From Alloyangia pacifica (GTDB taxonomy: Bacteria; Pseudomonadota; Alphaproteobacteria; Rhodobacterales; Rhodobacteraceae), in contig NZ_FOZW01000008.1 in assembly GCF_900116195.1 (NCBI RefSeq), positions 124,001 to 188,000 of the forward strand: a stretch of DNA of 64,000 bases. Reading direction: 5' to 3'. Shown here piece after piece: positions 18,889 to 27,234 of this stretch (positions within the stretch are counted from its first letter, which is position 1; every line of letters begins with the position of its first letter). A program made the position numbers and the translations under genes. The notes beneath the pieces are model-generated. The model was not told where the DNA came from. It did not search any database and saw only the letters and a list, made by a program, of their open reading frames with translations.

Positions 18889-19104
18889 TCAGCTTGATCC
18901 CCCCGGTGCATCGAGCCTTATTTTGAGGCGCAGGGCGGGTCCGACGAGTATCAAGCACAAGCCCCGAAAGCCGGTCAGCAGCGCCAACGCGTAGGCATGG
19001 GCCGCAAAATCCGGGACGTCTCCGAACCGACCGGCGCCACTCCAGTCGAGGATCTCGAGCGGCCGACTCGTGGACGTTTCGGCCATCGGCGGCCCAAATG
19101 CCAA
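18889..19104 (-). pseudogene. Coding-like fragment, unknown
   Basis: A 71-codon minus-strand frame with real-gene codon bias (for example RPLEILDWSGAGRFGDVPDF and AAHAYALALLTGFRGLCLIL). The HxxALxxLxGFR pattern faintly recalls Tn3-type transposases, but the match is too short to claim. No ribosome-binding site. Confidence 0.3.
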
Positions 19105-19421
19105 GCGCTTAGGGAAAAGTGCCGGCTTCCACGAACGACACCGCGGAAAATGCTTGAAAACTCGAGGAGCCCCCCTCTCACGGCACAGAGGTCCGAAAGG
19201 CGCCGGCGGAGAGGCCTCGTGCCGGCACGCGGCCTCTGTCGCAATCCTATCGCATGGGCGGCGGTCGGGAATTCAGCTTCCGCGGCGGGGCCGAGGATGC
19301 AAATCGAGCCCGAAGTCGCCCCCGGGCCCGTCATGGGTTTGCGGTATGGTCTTTTGGTCGCGCTTCGGCGAAGAGAAACCCGGCGCTCGCAGCTCGCACG
19401 GACGTCTGTCGCCGTCATGGT

Positions 19422-19745
19422 TCAGGACGCGATTGCCAGCTCGTCCAGATCGCCGCCGGACGAAAGATGGGCTTCGACCCATTTCGGTTTGCGACCGCGG
19501 CCCGTCCAGGTTTGGGAGGGGTTTTCCGGATGCGCGTACTTCGGCGCGCCCTTGGTACCCTTCTTTCCCGTCGCCTCGAGCAATTCCGAGAGAGAGTAGC
19601 CGTGCTCTTTGGCGAGGGCTTCAGCCGCGGCACGCGCCTTGGTTTTCTGGCGCGCATCGTAGTCTGCCAATGCCTTGGAGACACGCTTGCTCAACTCGGT
19701 GAGCTCTTTCTCATTCATGTCATACAAGTCAATTTTATCAATCAT
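19422..19745 (-). CDS. H-NS-family nucleoid protein (HvrA-like)
   Basis: A 107-residue protein with an N-terminal helical oligomerisation segment (about residues 10-50, MNEKELTELSKRVSKALADY) and the C-terminal DNA-binding signature TWTGRGRKPKWVEAHL (about 82-97) of H-NS/HvrA proteins, preceded by the KYAHPENPS box. H-NS proteins bind and silence AT-rich, often acquired, DNA; HvrA of Rhodobacter also modulates photosynthesis and nitrogen genes. ATG 19745 has GGAG upstream and a near-consensus promoter at 19772-19800. It stands alone between gene-poor flanks. Confidence 0.92.
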   Translation of the reverse strand: MIDKIDLYDMNEKELTELSKRVSKALADYDARQKTKARAAAEALAKEHGYSLSELLEATGKKGTKGAPKYAHPENPSQTWTGRGRKPKWVEAHLSSGGDLDELAIAS

Positions 19746-20255
19746 TCTTCGTCTCCGCTTTCACTGTCACGAATATAATCCTGATTTCTTACCTAATCAA
19801 GTTACCCGGCACGACCTCGGAATAAATGCGCGGGAAAGGGCCGGTCTATTGGTGGCCATGCGTTGCGTTTTGCCGGGCTCGTCTCGATCTGCAGGGGGCT
19901 CTGTCATTCGCAAGAAACTTCCCGTCGAATGCTTAAATTTCTGTTATACTTGGGCTTGCACAGCTTCGCCGGGGCACCCGCACCTTGGCCCGGGATCATT
20001 CATCTTTGCGACTCCGATACAGGGCCCCGAGCACCGCTAAACCGTTTTTGAAATAGGTCCGGTTAAGTGAACGCCTGAAGGCGACTCCCGTACAAATCCT
20101 GATTGCTGACGCCAAAAGTTCCTAAAATCTTTCCACAGATTTTTACTTCTTCAAAGCATCGACCATTGCAAGGCCAACATTGTAAAATTCGATCAAATTC
20201 CATCACGGACGCGCACGTTTGGGCGTCTCGCAAATCATTCAAGCAGGAGGAAGCC
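19746..20255. other. AT-rich gene-free stretch around the H-NS-like promoter
   Basis: About 510 bases between the divergent H-NS-like and endonuclease-fold genes. It contains the promoter at 19772-19800 (minus) and is clearly more AT-rich than coding DNA here. An in-frame upstream extension of the endonuclease gene (from 20103) is open but lacks a ribosome-binding site. No RNA gene was recognised. Confidence 0.4.
19772..19800 (-). promoter_or_regulatory. Sigma70-type promoter of the H-NS-like gene
   Basis: On the minus strand TTGATT (19800-19795) and TATATT (19777-19772) are separated by 17 bases, about 27 bases before the start codon. Confidence 0.65.
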
Positions 20256-21335
20256 ATGGCCAGCTCGCGAAATTCCCGCAATATCACATTTGCGACATTC
20301 AATCTCTATAATCTTCAATTGCCCGGCGAGCCCTTCCGAAAGGCCACCTACACACAGGCCGAATACGACGCCAAGATCGCATGGTCTGCGCGCATGCTGC
20401 TCGAACTCGACGCGGATGTCATCGCGTTCCAGGAACTCTGGCATCCGCAGGCACTGCATGATCTCTTCGAAAGGGTGGCAGGGCTCACCGGACCTTCGGG
20501 TAAGGTCTTCAACTATGATCTGCACTTCATAAAGGAGCCCGGCATCACCTGGTACGACATCGCCGTTGCCGTGGCGGTGCGCAAACCCTGGACCGCGGCC
20601 TCGAAAAGCCTGCACAAGCAATTCGGTCCCGGCTTCCTTCTCAAGAAGCGCGGCGGCAAGCGTGACCCGGAAGACAATGAAATCGAGGTGGAGATCGAGA
20701 AATTCTCGCGCACGGTCATCGCACTGGACATCGTCAACGCCGACAAGCCCAAGGTCCCGGCGATCACCGTCTTTGCCTCGCACCTCAAGTCGAAATTGCC
20801 CACACGGCTGGACGCCGAGGAATGGGCGGTCCCTGCGATCAGGAACAATGCGACGGCCCTGGGTGCGGCACTCTCCACCATCCGCCGAACCGCCGAGGCT
20901 GCCGCGCTGCGCGACATTCTCGGGGACGCCCTGCGCGACAATGACAGGCCGGTGGTGCTACTCGGCGATCTCAACGACGGGGCGTCCAGCAATACGCTGG
21001 CCATCATCACCGAACAGCCGAGCTTCAAGCTGTTTGAGGCCAGCGCCTCCGGCGCCAGATCTGACAGAGGGCTCTATGCCGCCAGCCGACTGCAGAGCTA
21101 CCGGCTCATCGGGGCCGGCGAACACACGCATGAATACAACGGCGAGCGCGAGGTGCTCGATCACGTCCTCGTTTCGGAACAGTTCTACGACCATTCCGAC
21201 AACCGCAAATGGAGCTTCCAGCAGATGCGGATCTGGAACGATCACCTCGAGGATGGCAACCCTGCCAGCTCGGACCACGGCGTGGTGCGCGCGGTGTTCT
21301 GGTGGGACCCGCGGCCAGAAGACAAACCGACGTGA
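20256..21335 (+). CDS. Endonuclease/exonuclease/phosphatase-fold protein
   Basis: The ATG at 20256 is chosen for its AGGAGG site; the frame is open further upstream without one. The 359-residue protein has the EEP-fold signatures: TFATFNLYNL at the N terminus, Asp/Glu in ADVIAFQELW (metal ligand Glu), VLLGDLNDGASSNT (catalytic Asp-x-Asn) and SDHGVVRAVF (catalytic Asp-His). Members cleave nucleic acid or phosphoester bonds (DNase, phosphatase, sphingomyelinase-like). No signal peptide is evident, so an intracellular role is more likely. Stand-alone gene next to the H-NS region; convergent with the MFS gene. Confidence 0.82.
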   Translation: MASSRNSRNITFATFNLYNLQLPGEPFRKATYTQAEYDAKIAWSARMLLELDADVIAFQELWHPQALHDLFERVAGLTGPSGKVFNYDLHFIKEPGITWYDIAVAVAVRKPWTAASKSLHKQFGPGFLLKKRGGKRDPEDNEIEVEIEKFSRTVIALDIVNADKPKVPAITVFASHLKSKLPTRLDAEEWAVPAIRNNATALGAALSTIRRTAEAAALRDILGDALRDNDRPVVLLGDLNDGASSNTLAIITEQPSFKLFEASASGARSDRGLYAASRLQSYRLIGAGEHTHEYNGEREVLDHVLVSEQFYDHSDNRKWSFQQMRIWNDHLEDGNPASSDHGVVRAVFWWDPRPEDKPT

Positions 21336-21344
21336 AGCCGCCGC

Positions 21345-22649
21345 TCAGCCGGGACGCCGCAGCCTGACAGCGAGGGCCAGCAGCACGCCGAAGGCAAGGC
21401 AGGCCGCCGCAAGCGCCACGCAGAGGGCGAGATCGTAGCCCCCGATCCGCCACAGCAGCGCGCCCGCCTGCGGCGAGAGCGAGGCGACGATCAGAAACGG
21501 CACGGCCATGAAGCCCGCGATCATGCCAAAGGAGCGGCGGCCCAGCACCTCGGCCATGACCACCGGCTTAAGGATGCTGACCAGCCCGAAACTCGCCCCG
21601 AAGAGCAGCGCGAAGCCGAAGACCGCCCCGGGCGCCATCGGCACCACGACGAGCAACACGGCAATCGCGCAGGCGATCCCCGCAAAGGCGCCCACCGCCA
21701 CGCGCATCCCCGAGGCCCGGTGCCCGGCCAGCATCATCGCCAGCCGCCCCAGCACCTGCATCGGTCCGAACATCGAAGCTGCCAGCACCGCCTGCCCGAG
21801 ACCCAGACCGCGGTCCGTCAGGATCGGCATGATATGGGTCAGCACCAGCCCGTAGGCGAGGCCGATCAGCGAGAAGGCGATCAGGATCAGCCAGAACTCG
21901 GGGCGCGCACGTGCCGCAACAAAGGCCGCGCGGTCCCCGGCGCGGTGCTCGGGCGTATGGCTGTCCTCGGGGCAGCATTCCAGCATCGTCGCGCCGGCGA
22001 ACATGGCGGGCAGCCCGATCAGGGCCACGGCACCGGCGAAACACAGCACCGCCCCGCGCCAGCCGAGCGCTTCGGACAGGAACGCCCCCGCAGGATAGGC
22101 CAGCGTCGAGGCAAAGCCCGCCACCAACGTGATGCGGGTGATATTGACACGCGCGCGCTCATGCGTCGTGCGGGTGACGAAAGAGAAGCACGGCTCGTAG
22201 AGGCAGCAGCCCTCGGCGATCCCGAGACCGAGCCAGGCGATCAGAAACACCCAGTAGCTCTGCGCCGAGGCAAGCAGCAGGAGCGACAGCGCCCCCAACG
22301 CCATGCCTCCGCTCAGCAGCCAGCGCCCCCGGCCCCGGTCCACCAAGCGCCCGGCGAGGGGCGAGACACCGGCCCCGGTCAGCGTCGCGCACATGAAGGC
22401 CAGCGTCAGCCAGCCCTTGTCCACCTCCGGACCCCATGGCTGAACCTCCTCCCACGTCAGAAGAAGGGCGGCGAAGATGTAGTAGAGCGCGCCGTAGCCC
22501 ACGGTGGCTCCGACACCCAGCAGCCAGACCGCCAGCCGTTCCGCCCGCTCCGGCTGCCGCTGCGCATAGCGATGCGGATCGAGGCCAACCATCTGCCAGG
22601 CCCGGTCGATGCGGCTGCCGACGCGGGCCAGCCCGCCCAGCAGCGGCAT
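21345..22649 (-). CDS. MFS transporter of the arsenic cluster
   Basis: A 434-residue major-facilitator protein with twelve hydrophobic segments and the loop motif GRLVDRGRGRWLLSG between helices 2 and 3. It is the last gene of the minus-strand acr3-arsH-MFS series. ATG 22649 is used; the preceding GTG is the only alternative. Cysteines in CCLYEPC and LECCPEDSH are notable because soft-metal transporters often use thiols. From context it may export an organo-arsenical or other arsenic species. It could also be a general MFS pump that travels with ars genes. Confidence 0.75.
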   Translation of the reverse strand: MPLLGGLARVGSRIDRAWQMVGLDPHRYAQRQPERAERLAVWLLGVGATVGYGALYYIFAALLLTWEEVQPWGPEVDKGWLTLAFMCATLTGAGVSPLAGRLVDRGRGRWLLSGGMALGALSLLLLASAQSYWVFLIAWLGLGIAEGCCLYEPCFSFVTRTTHERARVNITRITLVAGFASTLAYPAGAFLSEALGWRGAVLCFAGAVALIGLPAMFAGATMLECCPEDSHTPEHRAGDRAAFVAARARPEFWLILIAFSLIGLAYGLVLTHIMPILTDRGLGLGQAVLAASMFGPMQVLGRLAMMLAGHRASGMRVAVGAFAGIACAIAVLLVVVPMAPGAVFGFALLFGASFGLVSILKPVVMAEVLGRRSFGMIAGFMAVPFLIVASLSPQAGALLWRIGGYDLALCVALAAACLAFGVLLALAVRLRRPG

Positions 22650-22677
22650 CACGCGCCCGCCTGCCCCGTCAGGGCGG

Positions 22678-23400
22678 TCATTCGGAAGCAGCCGCTTTGG
22701 CCTGGCTCATCCGCTTCGACAGTTCGGCGTGGCTCTCCACCCGCTCCGAGTAGCGATCGACGAGGTGATCTTTGATGTCGCGCGTCAGCAGGGTGAACTT
22801 CACCAGCTCCTCCATCACATCGACGATGCGGTTGTAGTAGGGTGATGGCTTCATCCGCCCGGCCTCGTCGAACTCGTCCCAGGCCTTGGCGACCGAAGAC
22901 TGGTTCGGGATGGTCAGCAGCCGCATCCAGCGCCCGAGGATGCGCAACTGGTTGACGGTGTTGAACGATTGCGAGCCGCCGCAGACCTGCATCACCGCCA
23001 GCGTCTTGCCTTGCGTCGGGCGCACCGAGCCAAGAGAGAGCGGGATCCAGTCGATCTGGCTCTTCATTATGGAAGTCATCGAGCCGTGCCGCTCGGGCGA
23101 GGACCAGACCATGCCCTCGCACCAGCTCACGAGGTCGCGCAGTTCGGCGACCTTGGGATGATCCGGCCCGGTGGTGTCGGTCTGCGGCAGGCCGTGCGGG
23201 TCGTAGATGCGCACCTCGGCCCCGAATGTCTCCAGAAGCCGCCCCGCCTCTTCCGCCGCGAAACGCGAGAAGCTGCGCTCGCGCAGCGAGCCGTAGAGGA
23301 TGAGGATGCGCGGCTTATGCGTGCTGCGCGTCGCAGGGAACAGCGCCGCCGGATCAATCGGACGGAAGCACTCTTCGGAAATATTGGGCGTGTCGGCCAT
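22678..23400 (-). CDS. arsH: ArsH, NADPH-dependent FMN organoarsenical oxidase
   Basis: A 240-residue flavodoxin-like protein. Signatures are [18 protein letters not shown] (FMN phosphate loop), [20 protein letters not shown] and [20 protein letters not shown], all typical of ArsH. ArsH oxidises trivalent methyl- and aryl-arsenicals to less toxic pentavalent forms. ATG 23400 is preferred because AAGGA precedes it by seven bases; an ATG at 23424 overlaps the acr3 stop by ATGA but has no ribosome-binding site. Same operon as acr3. Confidence 0.93.
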   Translation of the reverse strand: MADTPNISEECFRPIDPAALFPATRSTHKPRILILYGSLRERSFSRFAAEEAGRLLETFGAEVRIYDPHGLPQTDTTGPDHPKVAELRDLVSWCEGMVWSSPERHGSMTSIMKSQIDWIPLSLGSVRPTQGKTLAVMQVCGGSQSFNTVNQLRILGRWMRLLTIPNQSSVAKAWDEFDEAGRMKPSPYYNRIVDVMEELVKFTLLTRDIKDHLVDRYSERVESHAELSKRMSQAKAAASE

Positions 23401-23420
23401 GTCTGGTTCCTTAGTCATCG

Positions 23421-24470
23421 TCATTGCGCGTTCGGGAAACGCGCGCGGGTGCGGTTGGCGAAGGCCACCAGCGAGAGCATCACCGGCACCTCGACGAGAA
23501 CACCCACCACCGTGGCCAGCGCCGCGCCGGAGTTGAGGCCGAAGAGGCTGATCGCCACCGCCACCGCCAGCTCGAAGAAATTCGAGGTGCCGATCATCGC
23601 GCAGGGCGCGGCGATGCGATGCGGCACCTTCAGCAGGTAGGCCGCGCCATAGGCCAGCGCGAAGATGCCGTAGCTCTGGATCAGGATCGGCACGGCGATC
23701 AAAGCGATCACCAGCGGCTTGGCGAGGATCACCTCGCCCTGCAGCCCGAAGAGAATGGCGACCGTGGCGATGAGCCCGGCCATCGACAGCGGCTTGATCT
23801 TCGCTGTGAAGGCGTCAATCGCCTCCTGCGAGCCCAGCATCCGCCGCGTCGCGAGGCCCGCCAAGAGAGGCAGCAGCACGTAGAGCACCGTCGCCAGCAC
23901 AAGCGTGCTCCACGGCACCGCAATCTCGGTTACCCCGAGCAGGAAGGCGACGATGGGGGCAAAGGCGAAAACCATGATCAGGTCGTTCACCGAGACCTGC
24001 ACCAGCGTATAGGTGGCATCGCCCCGGGTGAGCTGCGACCAGACAAAGACCATCGCGGTGCAGGGTGCCGCGCCCAGCAGGATCAGCCCCGCGACGTATT
24101 GCGTGGCGTCTTCAGGGGCGATCCACGGCGCGAACACATGCTCGAAGAAGAGCACCGCCAGCAGTGCCATGGTGAAGGGTTTGACCAGCCAGTTCACCGC
24201 CAGCGTCACCAGAAGCCCCTTGGGTTGGCGCGCGACCCCGGCGACGGCGCCGAAGTCGACGCCCACCATCATCGGGTAGACCATCGCCCAGATCAGCACA
24301 GCGACCACGAGATTGATCGAGGCAACCTCCGCCGCGGCGATGGCCTGCATCAACCCCGGCGCGAGCAACCCGAGGATGATACCGCCCACCATGGCCAGCG
24401 CCACCCAGAGGGTCAGAAGGCGTTCGAAACGGCCCATCGGGCCTTGGGTCGGGGCAAGGGTCTCGTGCAT
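23421..24470 (-). CDS. acr3: ACR3-family arsenite efflux permease
   Basis: The 349-residue protein has ten hydrophobic segments and the conserved ACR3 stretch [20 protein letters not shown], whose Cys137 is essential in known family members, plus [15 protein letters not shown] with the conserved Glu. It extrudes arsenite (and often antimonite) using the proton motive force. It is first in the minus-strand ars operon and divergent from arsR. No arsenate reductase gene is present in this window. Confidence 0.94.
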   Translation of the reverse strand: MHETLAPTQGPMGRFERLLTLWVALAMVGGIILGLLAPGLMQAIAAAEVASINLVVAVLIWAMVYPMMVGVDFGAVAGVARQPKGLLVTLAVNWLVKPFTMALLAVLFFEHVFAPWIAPEDATQYVAGLILLGAAPCTAMVFVWSQLTRGDATYTLVQVSVNDLIMVFAFAPIVAFLLGVTEIAVPWSTLVLATVLYVLLPLLAGLATRRMLGSQEAIDAFTAKIKPLSMAGLIATVAILFGLQGEVILAKPLVIALIAVPILIQSYGIFALAYGAAYLLKVPHRIAAPCAMIGTSNFFELAVAVAISLFGLNSGAALATVVGVLVEVPVMLSLVAFANRTRARFPNAQ

Positions 24471-24505
24471 CGCGTGACGGTCTCCGGGGCAAGGGCCAAT
24501 CAGTC

Positions 24506-24525
24506 ATTTCGGAAACTTCCGAATT
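24506..24525. promoter_or_regulatory. Palindrome in the acr3-arsR interval, site 1
   Basis: ATTTCGGAA and TTCCGAATT flank AC; the inner seven bases on each side are perfectly symmetric. Candidate ArsR operator on the acr3 side. Confidence 0.5.
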
Positions 24526-24551
24526 GATCCCGGCGTAGCGGCGGACGCGGC

Positions 24552-24589
24552 AGCTTGTCAAGCTTCGTCATTTCGGGCATTGACGAAAT
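24552..24589. promoter_or_regulatory. Palindromes in the acr3-arsR interval, sites 2 and 3
   Basis: A perfect dyad AGCTTG-T-CAAGCT (24552-24564) holds TTGTCA/TTGACA hexamers on the two strands, and ATTTCG-N8-CGAAAT (24570-24589) abuts the arsR start codon. ATTTCG is shared with site 1, so sites 1 and 3 are the better candidate ArsR boxes. Confidence 0.5.
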
Positions 24590-24928
24590 ATGAAACAGGA
24601 TGACGCCATCGACGCTTTTTCGGCGCTTGCACACGAAACCCGCCTCGCGGTGTTCCGACTTCTGGTGCGCGAGGGACCGGGCGGCGTCCCGGCTCTGGAG
24701 ATCGCCCGCCGGCTCGACGCAAAGCCCTCGACCCTCTCAGGGCATCTGGCGGTGCTGAAACGGGCGGGGTTGGTCAGCGCGACGCGGCGGCAGAAGGAAA
24801 TCCTCTACGCGCCGAACTTCGGCTCGGTGGATGCGCTGGTCCGCTTCCTGCTCGAGGATTGCTGCGGCGGCGACGCCGCCGCCTGCGGCAGCCTGCCATC
24901 GATCGCCGGCGCTGGCGCGGAGCCCTGA
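24590..24928 (+). CDS. arsR: ArsR, arsenite-responsive repressor
   Basis: A 112-residue winged-helix ArsR/SmtB protein: helix-turn-helix at about residues 34-58 (ALEIARRLDAKPSTLSGHLA) and wing SATRRQKEILY. It lacks the ELCVC motif in the recognition helix and instead has C-terminal Cys91, Cys92 and Cys99 (DCCGGDAAAC), like the Acidithiobacillus ferrooxidans ArsR type that binds As(III) with three C-terminal thiols. It is divergent from acr3 across 119 bases with three dyads. No ribosome-binding site precedes ATG 24590. Confidence 0.92.
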   Translation: MKQDDAIDAFSALAHETRLAVFRLLVREGPGGVPALEIARRLDAKPSTLSGHLAVLKRAGLVSATRRQKEILYAPNFGSVDALVRFLLEDCCGGDAAACGSLPSIAGAGAEP

Positions 24929-25456
24929 CCCGGCAATCTGTCGGGCGAGGGCACGCCCTCTCTCGCCTCAGCGATAAGAGCCACCGAGCAGGGCGAAAGA
25001 GACGGAGCCTGCACCGGCTGAACCACCCGCGCCCGAACGAGCACCAGATCGAGTGCGAGTGCGAGCCCCAGCGCCGGCGCTTCCACACCGGAGCCCACGC
25101 GGATCAGAAAGGGCTCGATCGCCAGCAGGCTGCCGATATGCAGGATCAACCCGTCGCTCTGAGCATCGTCATCCACGCCCGGTCGCCATCACCCTGCGCG
25201 CATGATGACGCGGTTTCTCCCGGGCCACGTGTCATCGGTCTGCACCTCAAGGTGGCTCGCTTCGCCAAAACTCAGCCTCGGCCTCAGACGGGAATGGTGC
25301 AGCCCTGTTGGCAACCGGTTTTCAGGCGCGCGCGACGGTATGATCGCCGCGCCGCTCGAGCGGCCCTCCAAATGAAACGCCGCCCGGATCCTGGGAGATC
25401 CGGGCGGCAATTGTGCGAGATATGTCGGGTAATTGACACAGGCCAATGCGGGGAAT
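24929..25456. other. Gene-free interval with coding-like minus-strand remnants
   Basis: No intact gene. On the minus strand, 25176 down to about 24930 has strong GC3 bias and a hydrophobic translation (LILHIGSLLAIEPFLIRVG, then LALALDLVLVRARVV) but would run into arsR antisense; 25380 down to 25189 reads a C-terminus-like HLEVQTDDTWPGRNRVIMRA. Both look like gene remnants. A terminator hairpin sits at 25371-25408. Confidence 0.35.
25371..25408 (-). terminator. Terminator of the small protein gene at 25457
   Basis: A perfect 12-base-pair stem (GCCGCCCGGATC / GATCCGGGCGGC, 25379-25408) with a six-base loop lies 48 bases past the minus-strand stop; on that strand it is followed by GTTTCATTT. 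Confidence 0.6.
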
Positions 25457-25627
25457 TCAGCCGTGGCGAACGATTCTCTTTTCAGCCCAGGGCGGAGCAA
25501 TCTTCATCTCTGGGTTGATCGGGAGATTGACGTAGTACTCCATATCTCCGTAGCGACGCTCATAGACGCCCCAATCGCAGACATATTCGACCCGGTATCC
25601 AGCCAGTTTCAGGAGTCCTTGGACCAT
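25457..25627 (-). CDS. Small conserved-looking protein of unknown function
   Basis: A 56-residue protein beginning MVQGLLKLAGYRVEYVCDWG and containing YERRYGDMEYYVNLPINP, rich in aromatic and charged residues, no membrane segment. ATG 25627 is chosen because AGGAG lies eight bases upstream; an in-frame ATG at 25660 would add eleven basic residues. A good terminator follows. The sequence does not match a family known to the annotator. Confidence 0.55.
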   Translation of the reverse strand: MVQGLLKLAGYRVEYVCDWGVYERRYGDMEYYVNLPINPEMKIAPPWAEKRIVRHG

Positions 25628-26054
25628 GTTCTTTCTCCTCTTCCCTGCCTTGCCGGACATCCCGTGATCTCCGTGGCCTGAAACGAAACTACCTCAGACA
25701 CCCCTGGCGCCTCCAGGCCCGCGCAGGGATGGCACACCGCGTCTGATGGGCAGTCACCTCGCCGAAGGGATAGGCCGTACACTCCCGGAGGGCTGCGGCG
25801 CCGATCCACCTGCTCAAACTGCGTCTTGAAGACCCCCAAGAGCGCGCTTCCAGCCAGATCCGGTCGACCGAGAGATCTGGCAGCGATCCCGACCCTGCTG
25901 CATGCCACCAAAAGGTGGCAATAGCGCAGAGGATGTGTCTGCAACCATATGCCGAATTCTATTTCCGACGCTCTCGCCAATAACTGTAAGGCAGGAGACA
26001 CATATATAAATCGCGAAGTGTCGCCAAATTGACTTTATAAAAAATATACGGCAA
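25628..26054. other. Gene-free interval upstream of the flagellin gene
   Basis: A minus-strand frame (26001-25609) is open but overlaps the small protein gene and has no ribosome-binding site, so it is not annotated. The last 80 bases are very AT-rich and lead into a CtrA-like site and the flagellin promoter region. Confidence 0.35.
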
Positions 26055-26069
26055 TTAACCCTGAATTAA
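26055..26069. promoter_or_regulatory. CtrA-like full site upstream of flagellin
   Basis: TTAA-N7-TTAA (TTAACCCTGAATTAA) lies about 100 bases before the flagellin start codon in an AT-rich stretch. This matches the known CtrA recognition pattern of Alphaproteobacteria, where CtrA controls motility genes. Confidence 0.55.
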
Positions 26070-26168
26070 GAATAAGACCCAATATAGTCTCCGGGTGCAC
26101 GAGTATCGCGCCCCGGGGTCAGGCGCCAGAACGGCGGCCCGACTTCGTTGAAGTTTGGAGCAGTAATT

Positions 26169-27083
26169 ATGACCTCGGTACGCACCAACGCCTCATCAAT
26201 GGCGGCCCTGCAGACGCTCAGACAGGTCGGCAGGGACCTGGACACAACGCAGAATCGCATTTCCACCGGCCTCAAGGTCCAATCCGGCAAGGACAACGCT
26301 GCCTACTACGCCATCTCGGAGAGCATGAGCAGCGATGCGTCAGTATACGCGTCGATCAGCGAGGGGCTCACCTTGACGCGCAACGGGATTTCCACCGCCC
26401 GGCTCGGCGCAGAAAGCTTTCAGGACCTTGCCGGGGAATTCGTCGATCGGCTCGCCTTCGCCCAGGGGGCCGAGGGCGGCATGGCCGACATTGCCGGCGA
26501 CCTCGAGGGCCTGGTTTCGCAGATGCGCGACATCATCGCGCAGGCGACCTTCAACGGCACCGACCTGGTGAACGCCGCCGGCGCGACCTCGGGCACGGCG
26601 GCGGTGACCGCGCTGGGGGTGCTCACCACCTCCTCCACGGTCAGCGCGCAGCAGACCGTCGTCACTGGGATCACCCGCCGCGGTGGCGGACTGTCGACCA
26701 CCAACTCGAGCTTCGAGTCGGTCGATCTGACCCGGTTGATGATGGGCTTCGAGGCGATTGCCCTGAATTTCGAGGCCAACGCCACCGCCAGCACCGGCCC
26801 GACCTTCCTGCAGAACGTGCTGAGCGCCGCCGACGGGCTGCAGGCCGAGGCGATCTCGGCGAACACCCGGCTCGGTGTCGTCGAAAAGGGCATCGAGCAG
26901 CAGCAGGAATTCCTTTCGGCCTTGGTCGACAACCTCAAGACCGGGGTCGGCGCGATGGTGGATGCCAATATGGAGGAAGAGGCCGCGCGGCTTCAGGCCC
27001 TGCAGATCCAGCAGCAGCTGGCCACGCAGGCGCTGTCGATCGCGAACGCGCAACCGCAGGGCATTCTGGCGCTGTTCCAGTAA
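26169..27083 (+). CDS. Flagellin
   Basis: The 304-residue protein has the conserved N-terminal D0/D1 helices (SVRTNASSMAALQTLRQVGR, DLDTTQNRISTGLKVQSGKD) and the C-terminal D1/D0 helix (ALQIQQQLATQALSIANAQP) with a short variable centre, which is normal for alphaproteobacterial flagellins. It is the filament subunit exported through the flagellar type III apparatus. The start at 26169 is seven codons into the open frame and follows GGAG. No other flagellar gene lies in the window, so it is a stand-alone copy; whether it is the main or an accessory flagellin is not known. Confidence 0.93.
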   Translation: MTSVRTNASSMAALQTLRQVGRDLDTTQNRISTGLKVQSGKDNAAYYAISESMSSDASVYASISEGLTLTRNGISTARLGAESFQDLAGEFVDRLAFAQGAEGGMADIAGDLEGLVSQMRDIIAQATFNGTDLVNAAGATSGTAAVTALGVLTTSSTVSAQQTVVTGITRRGGGLSTTNSSFESVDLTRLMMGFEAIALNFEANATASTGPTFLQNVLSAADGLQAEAISANTRLGVVEKGIEQQQEFLSALVDNLKTGVGAMVDANMEEEAARLQALQIQQQLATQALSIANAQPQGILALFQ

Positions 27084-27234
27084 CCCCGCGTCCGGTCGGG
27101 CCCGCTCTTGTCTCCGGTTCAGGTCTCCCGTTCAGGCCAACTCCCGCCACCGCGATTTTTTCCGGTGGCTGGACGCGCCGTGCTGCGCAACACTGCGCCC
27201 ATTGCAGCGACCGCATTTCAAGGGAGATTTCGCC

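Larger units (their letters stand above)
17984..19421. other. Gene-poor, probably decayed region
   Basis: No intact gene was found over about 1.4 kb. Minus-strand coding-like fragments occur at 18152-18424, 18438-18623 and 18889-19104, each in its own frame and without a credible start. Base composition is more mixed than in neighbouring genes. The region sits between the tannase-family gene and an H-NS-like gene and looks like the remains of several genes, perhaps of mobile origin. Confidence 0.5.

Noticed and set aside
18889-19104. Possible Tn3-type transposase remnant
   Set aside because: Only a short HxxALxxLxGFR resemblance; no inverted repeats, resolvase or further transposase motifs nearby.
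24555-24583. TTGTCA-N17-CATTGA as an arsR promoter for a leaderless transcript
   Set aside because: The -10 element matches the consensus at only two positions.
25379-25408. Long perfect hairpin considered as an RNA gene
   Set aside because: It lacks cloverleaf features and sits where a terminator of the minus-strand gene is expected.
25609-26001. Minus-strand frame of 130 codons upstream of flagellin
   Set aside because: No ribosome-binding site, no recognisable domain, and it overlaps the better-supported small gene at 25457-25627.
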